Source of the DNA: an uncultured Bacteroides sp.
GTDB lineage: Bacteria > Bacteroidota > Bacteroidia > Bacteroidales > Bacteroidaceae
Direction: 5' to 3'
NCBI RefSeq assembly: GCF_910586915.1
Contig: NZ_CAJULN010000006.1
Location: forward strand, 66,411 to 130,410
DNA: 64,000 nucleotides
Every line of letters begins with the position of its first letter. Position 1 is the first letter of the stretch. Under the pieces are notes generated by a model. The model saw only the letters and a program-made list of their open reading frames with translations, had not been told where the DNA came from and made no database searches. Positions 42,811 to 52,390 of this stretch are shown here, piece by piece. The position numbers and the translations under genes were made by a program.

Positions 42811-44649
42811 TTGGATTTATTCAATTACTTTCGAAGAGAAACTACAGAAGTGAACATTGGGGCTACACCGTTGGGTGGCCCCAATTCCATTCGTGTCCAG
42901 TCGATGACAAATACGTCCACGCAAGACACGCAGGCTTGCGTGGAGCAGGCAATGCGTATTGTCGATGCGGGCGGCGAATATGTCCGCCTCACCACGCAGG
43001 GTGTCAAGGAAGCCGAAAACCTGATGAACATCAACATCGGTTTGCGTAGCCGGGGATATATGGTTCCGTTGGTTGCCGATGTGCATTTTAACCCGAAGGT
43101 TGCCGACGTGGCGGCGCAATATGCGGAAAAGGTGCGCATCAATCCGGGAAACTATGTAGATGCGGCACGTACTTTTAAGAAACTCGAATATACCGACGAG
43201 GAGTATGCGCAGGAGATACGCAAGATTCGCGACCGGTTTGTTCCTTTCCTAAACATCTGCAAGGAGAATCACACGGCCGTACGTATCGGCGTCAACCACG
43301 GTTCGCTGTCCGACCGCATCATGTCGCGCTATGGCGATACGCCTGCGGGAATGGTGGAGTCCTGCATGGAATTTCTTCGCATCTGCGTCGAAGAGCACTT
43401 CACCGACGTGGTGATTTCCATCAAGGCGTCCAATACGGTCGTGATGGTGGAAACCGTCCGCCTGCTGGCAGACGTGATGGAGAAAGAGGGGATGGTTTTC
43501 CCGTTGCATCTCGGAGTGACCGAAGCTGGCGACGGAGAGGACGGACGCATCAAGTCGGCTCTCGGCATCGGCGCGTTGCTGAGCGACGGATTGGGCGATA
43601 CCATCCGCGTTTCTTTGAGCGAAGCGCCCGAAGCGGAAATCCCCGTAGCCCGCAAGTTGGTCGACTACATTCTGCTGAGGCAGAACCATCCGTATATTCC
43701 GGGGTTGGAAGCACCCGGTTTCAATTATCTGTCGCCTCAACGGCGGAAGACGCAAGCTGTGCGTAACATCGGCGGTGAACACGTGCCTGTGGTCATTGCC
43801 GACCGCATGGACGGGCGAATGGAAGTCAATCCCCAATTCACCCCCGACTATATCTACGCCGGACGTGCGTTGCCCGAACAGCGCGAAGCGGGCGTGGAAT
43901 ACATCCTCGATGCGGACGTATGGCAAGGTGAAGCCGGCACTTGGCCTGCTTACAATCATGCGCAACTGCCGTTGATGGGGGGATGCAATGCGGAACTCAA
44001 ATTCCTGTTTATGTCCTATATGGCACAGACGGAGGAGGTCATCGCTTGTCTGAAACAGCACCCTGAGGTGGTGGTCGTTTCCCAAAGCAACCATCTCAAT
44101 CGCTTGGGCGAACATCGCGCGTTGGTGCACCAGCTCACAACGGAAGGCTTGCAGAATCCTGTTGTCTTCTTCCAGCATTATGCGGAAGACAATGCGGAGG
44201 ACTTGCAGATAAAATCGGCGGCCGATATGGGAGCCTTGATTTTTGACGGCCTTTGCGACGGTATCTTCCTGTTCAATCAAGGCAGCCTGAGCCATGCGGT
44301 AGTGGACGCCACCGCTTTCGGAATCCTGCAAGCCGGACGTACCCGCACTTCCAAGACGGAGTATATCTCCTGTCCCGGTTGCGGCCGTACGCTCTACGAC
44401 TTGGAAAAGACGATTGCCCGCATCAAAGCCGCTACCTCGCATCTGAAAGGGCTGAAAATCGGTATCATGGGATGCATTGTGAACGGTCCCGGCGAAATGG
44501 CGGATGCAGACTACGGCTATGTAGGTGCCGGACGAGGCAAAATCAGCCTTTACAAAGGCAAGGTTTGTGTCGAAAAGAATATTCCCGAAGAAGAGGCAGT
44601 GGAACGGCTGCTGGAGTTTATACGGAATGACAGGGAAGAAAATCCCTGA
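42811..44649 (+). CDS. ispG: 4-hydroxy-3-methylbut-2-enyl diphosphate synthase, long form
   Basis: A 612-residue IspG (GcpE) of the methylerythritol phosphate pathway. It has an N-terminal TIM barrel (GGPNSIRVQSMTNTSTQDT), a large insert (about 290-510) found in Bacteroidetes and plant forms, and a C-terminal 4Fe-4S domain with SCPGCGRTL and GIMGCIVNGPGE. The start is TTG at 42811; no ATG or GTG lies in a suitable place upstream, and the sequence from MDLFNYFRRET fits the family start. It ends with a textbook terminator. Confidence 0.95.
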   Translation: MDLFNYFRRETTEVNIGATPLGGPNSIRVQSMTNTSTQDTQACVEQAMRIVDAGGEYVRLTTQGVKEAENLMNINIGLRSRGYMVPLVADVHFNPKVADVAAQYAEKVRINPGNYVDAARTFKKLEYTDEEYAQEIRKIRDRFVPFLNICKENHTAVRIGVNHGSLSDRIMSRYGDTPAGMVESCMEFLRICVEEHFTDVVISIKASNTVVMVETVRLLADVMEKEGMVFPLHLGVTEAGDGEDGRIKSALGIGALLSDGLGDTIRVSLSEAPEAEIPVARKLVDYILLRQNHPYIPGLEAPGFNYLSPQRRKTQAVRNIGGEHVPVVIADRMDGRMEVNPQFTPDYIYAGRALPEQREAGVEYILDADVWQGEAGTWPAYNHAQLPLMGGCNAELKFLFMSYMAQTEEVIACLKQHPEVVVVSQSNHLNRLGEHRALVHQLTTEGLQNPVVFFQHYAEDNAEDLQIKSAADMGALIFDGLCDGIFLFNQGSLSHAVVDATAFGILQAGRTRTSKTEYISCPGCGRTLYDLEKTIARIKAATSHLKGLKIGIMGCIVNGPGEMADADYGYVGAGRGKISLYKGKVCVEKNIPEEEAVERLLEFIRNDREENP

Positions 44650-44662
44650 TGGAATATTGGAT

Positions 44663-44700
44663 AGGCGGTGCGTGGTCTGGCGCACCGCCTGTTTTTTTAT
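44663..44700 (+). terminator. Intrinsic terminator after ispG
   Basis: A perfect 10-bp GC-rich stem (AGGCGGTGCG with CGCACCGCCT) is followed by TTTTTTT. Confidence 0.85.
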
Positions 44701-44741
44701 TTCTTCTTCGCCCAAGTATTTGCGAGGATTATCTTTGCAAC

Positions 44742-44770
44742 CTTGTTGCATGAATCATTCGCTACCTTTG
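44742..44770 (+). promoter_or_regulatory. Promoter of the heavy-metal ATPase operon
   Basis: TACCTTTG at 44763-44770 with TTG about 19 bp upstream. The predicted start near 44777 leaves almost no leader for ATG 44785, so ATG 44794 may be used. A second TATCTTTG lies at 44730-44738. Confidence 0.5.
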
Positions 44771-44784
44771 CCGGTAACTAAAAC

Positions 44785-46743
44785 ATGAAAGATATGGGAC
44801 ATTGTTGTTGCTGTGGAAGCGAATGCGCTTCCACAAAGGAAGTTGAAGTGAAGAATTCTGTATTTCGGCAATATTGGAAAGTAGGGCTTTCACTGGTGCT
44901 TCTGATAGGAGGTATGATTATGGAGGCTCTACATTGGGGGCTGTTTGCTGAAAAGTATATCGTTTTAGGCTGGTATATCGCGGCTTATCTTCCGGTCGGG
45001 CTCCCTGTAATGAAAGAGGCGTGGGAGAGCATGAAGGAGAAAGACTATTTCAGTGAGTTTACCCTCATGGTTGTTGCCACTGTCGGAGCTTTCTATATCG
45101 GCGAGTATCCGGAGGGAGTGGCCGTGATGCTGTTCTATACCATCGGAGAACTGTTTCAGAAAAAGGCAGTCGATAGCGCCAAGCGTAATATCGGGGCTTT
45201 GCTGGATGTAAGGCCGGAGAAGGTTTGGGTGTTTAGAGACGACAATCCGGTTGTGGAATCCCCTAAGAATGTAAAAGTCGGTGAGGTGATAGAGATAAAG
45301 CCCGGCGAAAGAATTCCTTTGGACGGGACAATGCTCCACGAAGTGGCGGCTTTCAATACGGCAGCCTTGACGGGCGAAAGCGTCCCCCGAACTATCCGCA
45401 AAGGGGAGGAAGTCCTTGCCGGTATGATTGTGACGGATAGAGTGATTCGTATCAGGGTGACAAAGCCGTTCGACAAGAGTGCGCTGGCGCGCATATTGGA
45501 ACTTGTACGGAATGCTTCGGAACGGAAAGCGCCGGCAGAACTCTTTATTCGTAAATTTGCCCGCATCTATACACCTGCCGTTATCGGGCTGGCGGTACTG
45601 ATTGTGCTGCTTCCGTTTGTCTATTCATTGGTTGACGTTACAGGGTTTGTTTATCTGTTCGATGACTGGTTGTACAGGGGGCTGGTCTTTTTAGTGCTTT
45701 CGTGTCCTTGCGCATTGGTGGTGAGCATCCCGTTGGGATATTTCGGAGGTATCGGGGCAGCTTCCCGGCTGGGGATATTGTTCAAAGGCGGCAATTACCT
45801 GGATGCTATCACAAAAATCAATACGGTTGTATTCGATAAAACGGGAACTCTGACCGAAGGAAGTTTTGAAGTAAGACAGTGCCGGACTGCATCCGGTATT
45901 TCAGAAAGAGAATTGATAAAGATGATGGCTTCGGTAGAGAACGGCAGTACTCATCCGATAGCCAAAGCCATTGTGAACTATGCCAGGTTGCAAGAGATAG
46001 AGCCGTTGCCTGTAGCGGAAGTAAAGGAACTTGCCGGTCTCGGCCTGGAAGCGATGATTGACGGGACTCTTGTGCGGGTAGGCAACTGTCGTCTGTTGTC
46101 CCGATACAATATCGGATATCCGGCAGAGCTGTTGAAGATGGCCGATACGATTGCGGTCTGCGCTGTCGGCACCGACTATGCCGGCTACTTGCTGCTGGCC
46201 GACGCTCTGAAAGAGGATGCAAAAAAAGCTATGGATGATTTAAAAATGTTGCACATCGACAACATTCAGATATTATCCGGCGATAAACAGTCGATTGTTA
46301 CTACCTTTGCAGAGAAGTTGGGCATAGACAATGCTTACGGCGACTTGCTGCCCGAGGGAAAAGTCAGTCATCTCGAAGCCTTGAGGCAGGATGAAACGAA
46401 GCGGATAGCTTTTGTCGGCGACGGAATGAACGATGCACCGGTGCTTGCACTGAGTCATGTGGGCATTGCAATGGGCGGATTGGGCAGTGATGCGGCTATC
46501 GAAACGGCCGACGTCGTGATACAGACCGACCAGCCTTCCAAAGTAGCCGAAGCCATTAAGGTGGGAAAACAGACACGCAGAATTGTATGGCAGAATATCT
46601 CGCTTGCTTTCGGAGTGAAACTGCTCGTGCTGCTGTTGGGAGCCGGTGGGGTGGCAACGCTTTGGGAAGCCGTCTTTGCCGATGTGGGTGTTGCATTACT
46701 CGCCATTATGAATGCGGTGAGCATACGGAAAACGATAAGATAA
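44785..46743 (+). CDS. Zn/Cd/Pb-type P1B ATPase
   Basis: A 652-residue heavy-metal exporter without a full N-terminal HMA domain. Instead it has a short Cys cluster (MGHCCCCGSEC). The membrane metal site is SCPCALVVSIPLGY, the phosphorylation site FDKTGTLTEG, the HP motif GSTHPIAK, and the hinge GDGMNDAPVLAL. The CPC with a downstream K/D pattern fits divalent Zn, Cd or Pb export. It is co-transcribed with a Fur-family gene 11 nt downstream, a common regulator pair. Confidence 0.92.
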   Translation: MKDMGHCCCCGSECASTKEVEVKNSVFRQYWKVGLSLVLLIGGMIMEALHWGLFAEKYIVLGWYIAAYLPVGLPVMKEAWESMKEKDYFSEFTLMVVATVGAFYIGEYPEGVAVMLFYTIGELFQKKAVDSAKRNIGALLDVRPEKVWVFRDDNPVVESPKNVKVGEVIEIKPGERIPLDGTMLHEVAAFNTAALTGESVPRTIRKGEEVLAGMIVTDRVIRIRVTKPFDKSALARILELVRNASERKAPAELFIRKFARIYTPAVIGLAVLIVLLPFVYSLVDVTGFVYLFDDWLYRGLVFLVLSCPCALVVSIPLGYFGGIGAASRLGILFKGGNYLDAITKINTVVFDKTGTLTEGSFEVRQCRTASGISERELIKMMASVENGSTHPIAKAIVNYARLQEIEPLPVAEVKELAGLGLEAMIDGTLVRVGNCRLLSRYNIGYPAELLKMADTIAVCAVGTDYAGYLLLADALKEDAKKAMDDLKMLHIDNIQILSGDKQSIVTTFAEKLGIDNAYGDLLPEGKVSHLEALRQDETKRIAFVGDGMNDAPVLALSHVGIAMGGLGSDAAIETADVVIQTDQPSKVAEAIKVGKQTRRIVWQNISLAFGVKLLVLLLGAGGVATLWEAVFADVGVALLAIMNAVSIRKTIR

Positions 46744-46754
46744 CAAAAGAACCT

Positions 46755-47183
46755 ATGGAAGAAAATGTATATTTGGATAAGTTGGCGCGTCGCGACATCA
46801 AGCCGACGGCGATAAGGCTTCTCATACTGAAGAATATGATGGAGGTGGGGCGTGCGGTATCGCTGCTTGACCTCGAAACACGGTTGGAGACGGTGGACAA
46901 ATCGACCATCTCCCGCACGGTAGCCCTCTTCCTCTCTCATCACCTGATACATCGCATCGATGACGGTAGCGGCTCGCTGAAATACGCCGTCTGCGACAAC
47001 TCTTGTAACTGTGTAGTGCAGGACTTGCATTCGCATTTCTATTGCGAGCGATGCCATAAGACATTCTGCCTTGAGGGTACGCATATTCCTGTCATTGATT
47101 TGCCGGAGGGATTCACATTGCATAGCATCAACTACGTGTTGAAGGGAGTGTGCCCCGAATGTGCTTCCCGTTCCGGCTTGTAG
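46755..47183 (+). CDS. Fur family metal-dependent transcriptional regulator
   Basis: A 142-residue regulator starting MEENVYLDKLARRDIKPT. The winged helix holds TVDKSTISRTVALFLSHHLIH. The C-terminal domain has LHSHFYCERCHKTFCLEG and VCPECASRSG, two CxxC pairs for structural zinc. Position behind a zinc-type exporter suggests Zur-like or peroxide-type metal sensing. No operator was identified. Confidence 0.9.
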   Translation: MEENVYLDKLARRDIKPTAIRLLILKNMMEVGRAVSLLDLETRLETVDKSTISRTVALFLSHHLIHRIDDGSGSLKYAVCDNSCNCVVQDLHSHFYCERCHKTFCLEGTHIPVIDLPEGFTLHSINYVLKGVCPECASRSGL

Positions 47184-47191
47184 GGATGCGA

Positions 47192-48193
47192 TTATTTGAT
47201 GTTGGGATTCAGCGAAGGCCACTCCTTGATGGCGGGGATAATTCCCATTTCGATGATTTCGTCCCGCAGTTTGCACAAATGTCCGTAACTCTTTTCCAGT
47301 TCCTTCTGCTCGGCGGGTGTACCTGCCACCTCTTTATAAGTAATGCCGTCTTTGGTAATCGACGTTTCCATCGCCATCATGATATGGTCGAACTTGTTGT
47401 TTGAAACGTACGTTCCGGCAGGCCATCGGAACGGTTTTCCGCCCATAGCGGCAGCAATCATCTCAATGGAGAGATAGGCAGGGCTTTGGAAAGAAGAGCG
47501 GCCGCGCAGGTCGATGATATGTTTTCCACCCTGGATAACGCGCACTTTCAATGCTTCCCATTCATCTTGCGGCAGACGCGGAGTACCGATAAGTTCCGTC
47601 AACGGTTTGCCCTGCACGCTGGTAGTGGAGGCGAATACTGCCATCTGTTCGCCGTGTCCGCCATACGTGCGGCAGTTCCGGATGTCCGAAGCGGGGATAT
47701 GGAGAAGTTTTACCAGTTCGTTTTGCAGGCGGGTGCTGTCCAGTGCGGCTAAGGTGGATACCTGTGACGGTTTCAGTCCGGAATATAACAAGGTAATCAG
47801 TCCTGTGATGTCTGCCGGATTGAAGATGACAACGATATGCTTCACATCCGGGCAATATTGGCGGACGTCCTTGCCAAACTGGGCGGCGATTTCAGCATTG
47901 CCTTTCAGCAGGTCTTCGCGAGTCATGCCGGCTTTGCGGGCGGCTCCGCCCGAAGATACGATGTAGGCAGCTCCGGTCAGTGCCTCCTTGATGTCGGAAG
48001 TATAGGTAAGGTTGACCCCTTCAAAGCCGCAATGATACAGCTCCTCGGCAACTCCCTCCAAAGCGGGGGCAAATGGGTCGTACAGGCAGATATTCGGAGT
48101 GAGTTTCATCATCATCGCCGTCTGTGCCATATTGGAGCCAATCATTCCGGCGGCTCCTACAATCGTCAGTTTCTCGTCAGTTAAGAATTTCAT
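47192..48193 (-). CDS. mdh: Malate dehydrogenase
   Basis: A 333-residue NAD-dependent enzyme. GAAGMIGSNMAQTA is the Rossmann motif, IFNPADITGLI the substrate loop, and GGHGEQMAVF contains the catalytic His. It interconverts malate and oxaloacetate; in Bacteroides this serves the reductive branch to fumarate and succinate. The gene is convergent with the Fur gene, 8 nt apart, without a visible terminator between them. Confidence 0.93.
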   Translation of the reverse strand: MKFLTDEKLTIVGAAGMIGSNMAQTAMMMKLTPNICLYDPFAPALEGVAEELYHCGFEGVNLTYTSDIKEALTGAAYIVSSGGAARKAGMTREDLLKGNAEIAAQFGKDVRQYCPDVKHIVVIFNPADITGLITLLYSGLKPSQVSTLAALDSTRLQNELVKLLHIPASDIRNCRTYGGHGEQMAVFASTTSVQGKPLTELIGTPRLPQDEWEALKVRVIQGGKHIIDLRGRSSFQSPAYLSIEMIAAAMGGKPFRWPAGTYVSNNKFDHIMMAMETSITKDGITYKEVAGTPAEQKELEKSYGHLCKLRDEIIEMGIIPAIKEWPSLNPNIK

Positions 48194-48330
48194 AAGTTTA
48201 ATATGTTTAAAGATGAATAATTGTTTCTTTCTTTTGATGGGTACAAAGATAACGCTTCGCAGCCTTGATTGTTCATAGTAAATAGTTTTGCCCGATAATG
48301 AAATGTTATGGCTTTGTAGAGCAGTTCTGC

Positions 48331-48360
48331 TTTAACTTCCATTTTAAATACCTATCTTTG
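48331..48360 (+). promoter_or_regulatory. Promoter of the S1-domain gene
   Basis: TATCTTTG at 48353-48360 with a TTTAAC stretch about 19 bp upstream. The ATG is 39 nt further on. Confidence 0.5.
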
Positions 48361-48399
48361 TGCGACAGTAAAAGCAATAACTGAGTATAATAAAAGACT

Positions 48400-49248
48400 A
48401 TGAGCATCGAATTAGGAAAATACAATCAGCTTGAAGTGGTAAAGGAAGTAGACTTCGGTGTATATTTGGACGGAGGCGAAGAGGGTGAGATTTTATTGCC
48501 TACCCGCTATGTGCCCGAAGGCTGTAAGGTGGGAGAATTTCTGAACGTGTTTCTCTACCTTGACATGGAGGAGAGACTCATTGCCACTACGCTGACTCCG
48601 CTTGTGCAGGTGGGCGGATTTGCCTGCCTCGAAGTCTCCTGGGTGAACCAGTACGGGGCGTTTCTGAACTGGGGACTGATGAAGGACTTGTTCGTCCCCT
48701 TCAGAGAGCAGAAGATGAAGATGCAGGTGGGACGCAAGTATGTGATTCATGCACATCTGGACGACGAGAGCTACCGTATCGTAGCTTCGGCAAAGGTGGA
48801 ACGCTACCTCTCGAAAGACAAACCGGCATATGCTTCAGGTGAGGAGGTGGATATCCTTGTATGGCAAAAGACGGATTTGGGCTTTAAGGCTATTATAGAC
48901 AACAAGTATAGCGGGCTGCTGTATGAAAACGAGATATTCAGTCCGGTGGAGACGGGAATGGAACTGAAGGCTTACGTAAAGCAGGTGCGCGAAGACGGCA
49001 AAGTGGACTTGATGCTCCAGAAACCCGGCTTTGGCAAGGTGGACGATTTTGCCAAGACATTGCTCGGCTACATCAGGGAGCAGGGCGGACGCATCTCGCT
49101 CAATGACAAAAGTCCGGCGGAAGATATCTACGACACATTCGGCGTGAGCAAGAAAACCTTCAAGAAAGGTGTGGGCGATTTGTATAAGAAACGCCTGATT
49201 ACGCTGCACGAGCACGGCATCGCATTGACGGAAGCCTGCACGGAATAG
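48400..49248 (+). CDS. CvfB-like S1 RNA-binding protein
   Basis: A 282-residue cytosolic protein with three S1-like domains (FGVYLDGGEEGEILLPTRY, NQYGAFLNWGLMKDLFVP, TDLGFKAIIDNKYSGLLY) and a C-terminal winged helix (SPAEDIYDTFGVSKKTFKKG). This is the CvfB arrangement, linked to RNA-level control of virulence in Staphylococcus. The target in Bacteroides is unknown. A terminator follows. Confidence 0.88.
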   Translation: MSIELGKYNQLEVVKEVDFGVYLDGGEEGEILLPTRYVPEGCKVGEFLNVFLYLDMEERLIATTLTPLVQVGGFACLEVSWVNQYGAFLNWGLMKDLFVPFREQKMKMQVGRKYVIHAHLDDESYRIVASAKVERYLSKDKPAYASGEEVDILVWQKTDLGFKAIIDNKYSGLLYENEIFSPVETGMELKAYVKQVREDGKVDLMLQKPGFGKVDDFAKTLLGYIREQGGRISLNDKSPAEDIYDTFGVSKKTFKKGVGDLYKKRLITLHEHGIALTEACTE

Positions 49249-49282
49249 GGAAATCCCTACATACGAATAGTGAGAATCATTG

Positions 49283-49303
49283 GGGTGGGGAATTTCCTCA
49301 CCC
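49283..49303 (+). terminator. Intrinsic terminator after the S1-domain gene
   Basis: GGGTG-GGAA pairs with TTTCC-CACCC and is followed by TATTTTTG. Confidence 0.65.
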
Positions 49304-49364
49304 TATTTTTGTATTCGCAGAGAATAAAGATGCTCATTGTAAATAAGACTAAAATCATATTGTT

Positions 49365-50018
49365 ATGAACAAGATACACGCAGTTTTGTTTTTGTCACTG
49401 GGGTTTTTGACCGGTGCTTGCTTCACGTCGAGCAAAACGTTGATGAACATTCAGCAGGGAATGACCCAGTCGGAGATTCGCAATATTTTCAAGTCGGAAC
49501 CCGACTTCCGTCGTTTCGATGGAAGTACGGAAGAGTGGGAGTATCACCGTTATTTGGGCGAATGGTCGGTGGTGGTGATTCGGTTTGACGACGGGCGCGT
49601 ATCAGAAATGAATTCTTTTAGAGACCCGGTGCGGGTGGCCAATACCACTACGGTAGTAACCCCTCCGCCAACGGTTGCCGGCACTTTCCCCAACCGATGT
49701 CCGGTGGAAGAGGTCCGGGTAATGTCCGATGCGGAGTTTGACAGGTTTCATCACCAATTGAAGTTCACGATAAAGAGCGGCGAACAGAAGCAAATGGTTG
49801 AGAAAATGTTGCAGAAACATGATGTCACTTCGGCTCAATGCGTGAAAATGGTGAAGGAAATTTTTCATGCTTCCGACCAGGTAGAGATGATGAAGAAGAT
49901 GTATCCCTACGTAAGAGACAAGCGGAATTTTAACCAAGTGATTGATATCTTATTCTCTGATACCCATAAAAACGAAGTGCGTGAGTTTATAAAAAAGTAT
50001 CATCGGAATAATAAATGA
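49365..50018 (+). CDS. DUF4476-type lipoprotein
   Basis: A 217-residue lipoprotein with lipobox LTGAC. The N-terminal part (IQQGMTQSEIRNIF..EWEYHRY) resembles the SmpA/BamE fold. The C-terminal part is a helical repeat (DVTSAQCVKMVKEIFHASDQ), the pattern of DUF4476. Function is unknown. It is followed 11 nt later by a secreted protein, likely in one operon. Confidence 0.7.
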   Translation: MNKIHAVLFLSLGFLTGACFTSSKTLMNIQQGMTQSEIRNIFKSEPDFRRFDGSTEEWEYHRYLGEWSVVVIRFDDGRVSEMNSFRDPVRVANTTTVVTPPPTVAGTFPNRCPVEEVRVMSDAEFDRFHHQLKFTIKSGEQKQMVEKMLQKHDVTSAQCVKMVKEIFHASDQVEMMKKMYPYVRDKRNFNQVIDILFSDTHKNEVREFIKKYHRNNK

Positions 50019-50029
50019 CAGGAGATTGA

Positions 50030-50995
50030 ATGATGAAAAGAAGAATATTGTTTTTACTGGTTGCTATCGGCCTGAGTGCCGGTATCACCGCGACAGCCGG
50101 AATGAACACCGGCAAAGTACGTAAGGAGACACGTTTCCTTACCGACAAGATGGCACACGAATTGAATCTGAGCACCCAGCAATACAACGATGCCTACGAG
50201 ATTAATTACGACTTCGTCTACTCCATCCGCGATATTATGGATTATGTGGCACGCGGCTACGAATGGGCGTTGGACGACTATTACGAAGCATTGGATATCC
50301 GCAACGACGACCTTCGCTGGGTATTGAGCGACGGACAGTACCGCCGCTTTATGGGAGCCGATTATTTCTTCCGTCCCATATACGTTACGGGAGGAAAATG
50401 GAACTTCCGCATTTATATCAACTACCCCAATCGCAGCCTGTTCTATTTCGGAGTGCCTTATCATTACCGCACTTATTGCGGCGCCCATTATCGTCCGCAT
50501 ATCCACCACGTCAGTTTTTACCGGGGCAGGCATACCAATGTGCGTCATTATGCTACGCCGCATCGGGTGAAGGATGGGCGCACATTCCATTCGTATCGGC
50601 GTTCGGACTTCGGGTCGGTACATTTCCGTCCGAATTCTTCCGTCCGCCCGCATAATGCACCGGCTCGTCCGGGAGCAAACAGCCGTCCGGCAGCTCCGTC
50701 CGGCAACAGAAAACCGAATAAAGAGATAACGCCCGACAGAAATGGCGGCAGACGGGAGAGTAGCGTCAGCCGGCGTCCGGCAAGTAGTAAGCCGACATCG
50801 GCAGAATCGAAACGGGAATCGAAGCGAGATTTCAAACGGGAAAGCAAACGTCCGGCAAACAACTCTTCTTCAAGGCGGAGCAATGTCTCTCCCCAAAGGC
50901 AGCCCGAAAGACGTTCTTCCTCCTCAAGCAGTGCCAGAGGCAACAATGGTAACTCTTCCCGTTCTTCCGAAAGAGAGAAGGCTGGAAGAAGATGA
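50030..50995 (+). CDS. Secreted protein with Arg/Ser-rich disordered tail
   Basis: A 321-residue protein with an N-terminal signal (RILFLLVAIGLSAGITATAG). Residues about 30-190 are rich in Tyr and His and probably folded (NIYINYPNRSL-like, YHYRTYCGAHYRPHIHH). The last 130 residues are low-complexity, made of Arg, Ser, Pro, Asn and Lys with repeated ESKR units, positively charged. The tail may bind polyanions such as nucleic acid or LPS; this is inference. No family recognised. Confidence 0.6.
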   Translation: MMKRRILFLLVAIGLSAGITATAGMNTGKVRKETRFLTDKMAHELNLSTQQYNDAYEINYDFVYSIRDIMDYVARGYEWALDDYYEALDIRNDDLRWVLSDGQYRRFMGADYFFRPIYVTGGKWNFRIYINYPNRSLFYFGVPYHYRTYCGAHYRPHIHHVSFYRGRHTNVRHYATPHRVKDGRTFHSYRRSDFGSVHFRPNSSVRPHNAPARPGANSRPAAPSGNRKPNKEITPDRNGGRRESSVSRRPASSKPTSAESKRESKRDFKRESKRPANNSSSRRSNVSPQRQPERRSSSSSSARGNNGNSSRSSEREKAGRR

Positions 50996-51040
50996 ACGAT
51001 GCTTTCCATTTGACGTGACTTTTGTTGTATCGGACAGACG

Positions 51041-52381
51041 TTATTTAATCATCTCTCCTTTATAAAAATCAAGTATCTTCGTACAGAACAGATAATCGTA
51101 TTTAGCTTGTAGCCTGTCTGAAAGTGCTTTTGTCAAATTCATCTTCGCTTCATTGTATTCAACAAACGTAGCTTTGCCGTTGTTGAACTTCTCGTTCATC
51201 AGCCGGAAAGACTCTTCGTTTGCCTTTACTGCCACTTCGCTGGAGTTGTATTTGCTCTCGGCTGCTAAGGCGTTGTACCACGATTGTTGTATCTCCTTGT
51301 AGAGCGTCTTCTTGGCGTTGTCTAATTGCAGGGTAAGGTTGTTTTGTTGCAAACGTGCCGTTCTCACCCTGTTGCGGGTAGAAAAGCGGTTGAAGAGCGG
51401 CACGCTGAGGTTGAATCCCACATACTTGTTCAGGTTGTTTTTCATCTGATTGCTGAGGCTCTCTGCCGACTTTCCGTTCACTGTATAGTAATTACTTCCT
51501 AATCCGGCGCTGAAAGACAACTGCGGGTAGTAATTGCTTTGCGCAATGCGGATGTTGTGGACACTTCCCTGTAGCCTGTATTCGGCAGATTTGATGCCGG
51601 GCTTGTAGGCCAGTGCTTGTGTATAGATATCATCCGGCGGAGTGAGCGGGGCAAACTTTAATTCCTCCTGGGGAGTTTCAAGGATGAATCCTTCCGGTGT
51701 GGGCAATTCCAACAACTGGCTCAGGTCGAGTAGCGATAGTTTATACCTGTTGTCGGCCTGCACGGCAGTCATTTCATCTTGTGCAATCCGCGCCTGCGCT
51801 TCCGCCACTTCGGACGGAGACGCTTTGCCTACTTCAAAAAGCCCTTGAATGCGCCTCAGTTGGTCTTTGCTCAAATTTACCTGATTATAGGCAACTTTGC
51901 TTAGCTCCAGATTGAACAAAACCTGTAAATAGGCAGAAGTGACATTGACGGCAATATCCTCTTTGGCTTTGTTGAGGTCTTCCATAGCCGCTTGCAAATC
52001 CAGCTTGGCAAGCGAATATTGATTGGATAACTGCAACCCGGTGAATACAGGTACGTTGGTTCCTAAACTGAAACTGGTGTTGGCACTGTTGATATTGCTG
52101 TATGAGTTGTCTACCGGCGAAGCGGTGCGTCCCCAGCTCCAGTTTTGACTGGCATTGCCATTCAGGTTCGGCAGGCGTGCCCATTTGGCGGTATGTACGT
52201 TTACTTTGTTCATTTCGGCGTTGTTGGCCGATTGTCTGATTCCTGTGTTATGTTCGATGGCATAGTCGATGCATTGCCGCAACGTCCACGCCTGCGACGA
52301 ACTGTTTTCCTGCGCCTGAATGGAAATCATTCCGATTCCCGAGAGCAGCACTGCGGATATGGTTTTACGGATTGTTTTCAT
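51041..52381 (-). CDS. TolC family outer-membrane efflux protein
   Basis: A 446-residue protein with signal peptide (SAVLLSGIGMISIQAQ) and two repeated coiled-coil/barrel halves typical of TolC (WTLRQCIDYAIEHN at the start; LNKYVGFNLSVPLFNRFSTRNRV in the second half). It forms the outer-membrane channel of the export system encoded upstream. Last gene of the five-gene operon 56810-51041. Confidence 0.92.
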   Translation of the reverse strand: MKTIRKTISAVLLSGIGMISIQAQENSSSQAWTLRQCIDYAIEHNTGIRQSANNAEMNKVNVHTAKWARLPNLNGNASQNWSWGRTASPVDNSYSNINSANTSFSLGTNVPVFTGLQLSNQYSLAKLDLQAAMEDLNKAKEDIAVNVTSAYLQVLFNLELSKVAYNQVNLSKDQLRRIQGLFEVGKASPSEVAEAQARIAQDEMTAVQADNRYKLSLLDLSQLLELPTPEGFILETPQEELKFAPLTPPDDIYTQALAYKPGIKSAEYRLQGSVHNIRIAQSNYYPQLSFSAGLGSNYYTVNGKSAESLSNQMKNNLNKYVGFNLSVPLFNRFSTRNRVRTARLQQNNLTLQLDNAKKTLYKEIQQSWYNALAAESKYNSSEVAVKANEESFRLMNEKFNNGKATFVEYNEAKMNLTKALSDRLQAKYDYLFCTKILDFYKGEMIK

Positions 52382-52390
52382 GGAAGTCGG

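Noticed and set aside
43249..44751. 500-residue open frame antisense to ispG
   Set aside because: A shadow of a well identified gene on the other strand.
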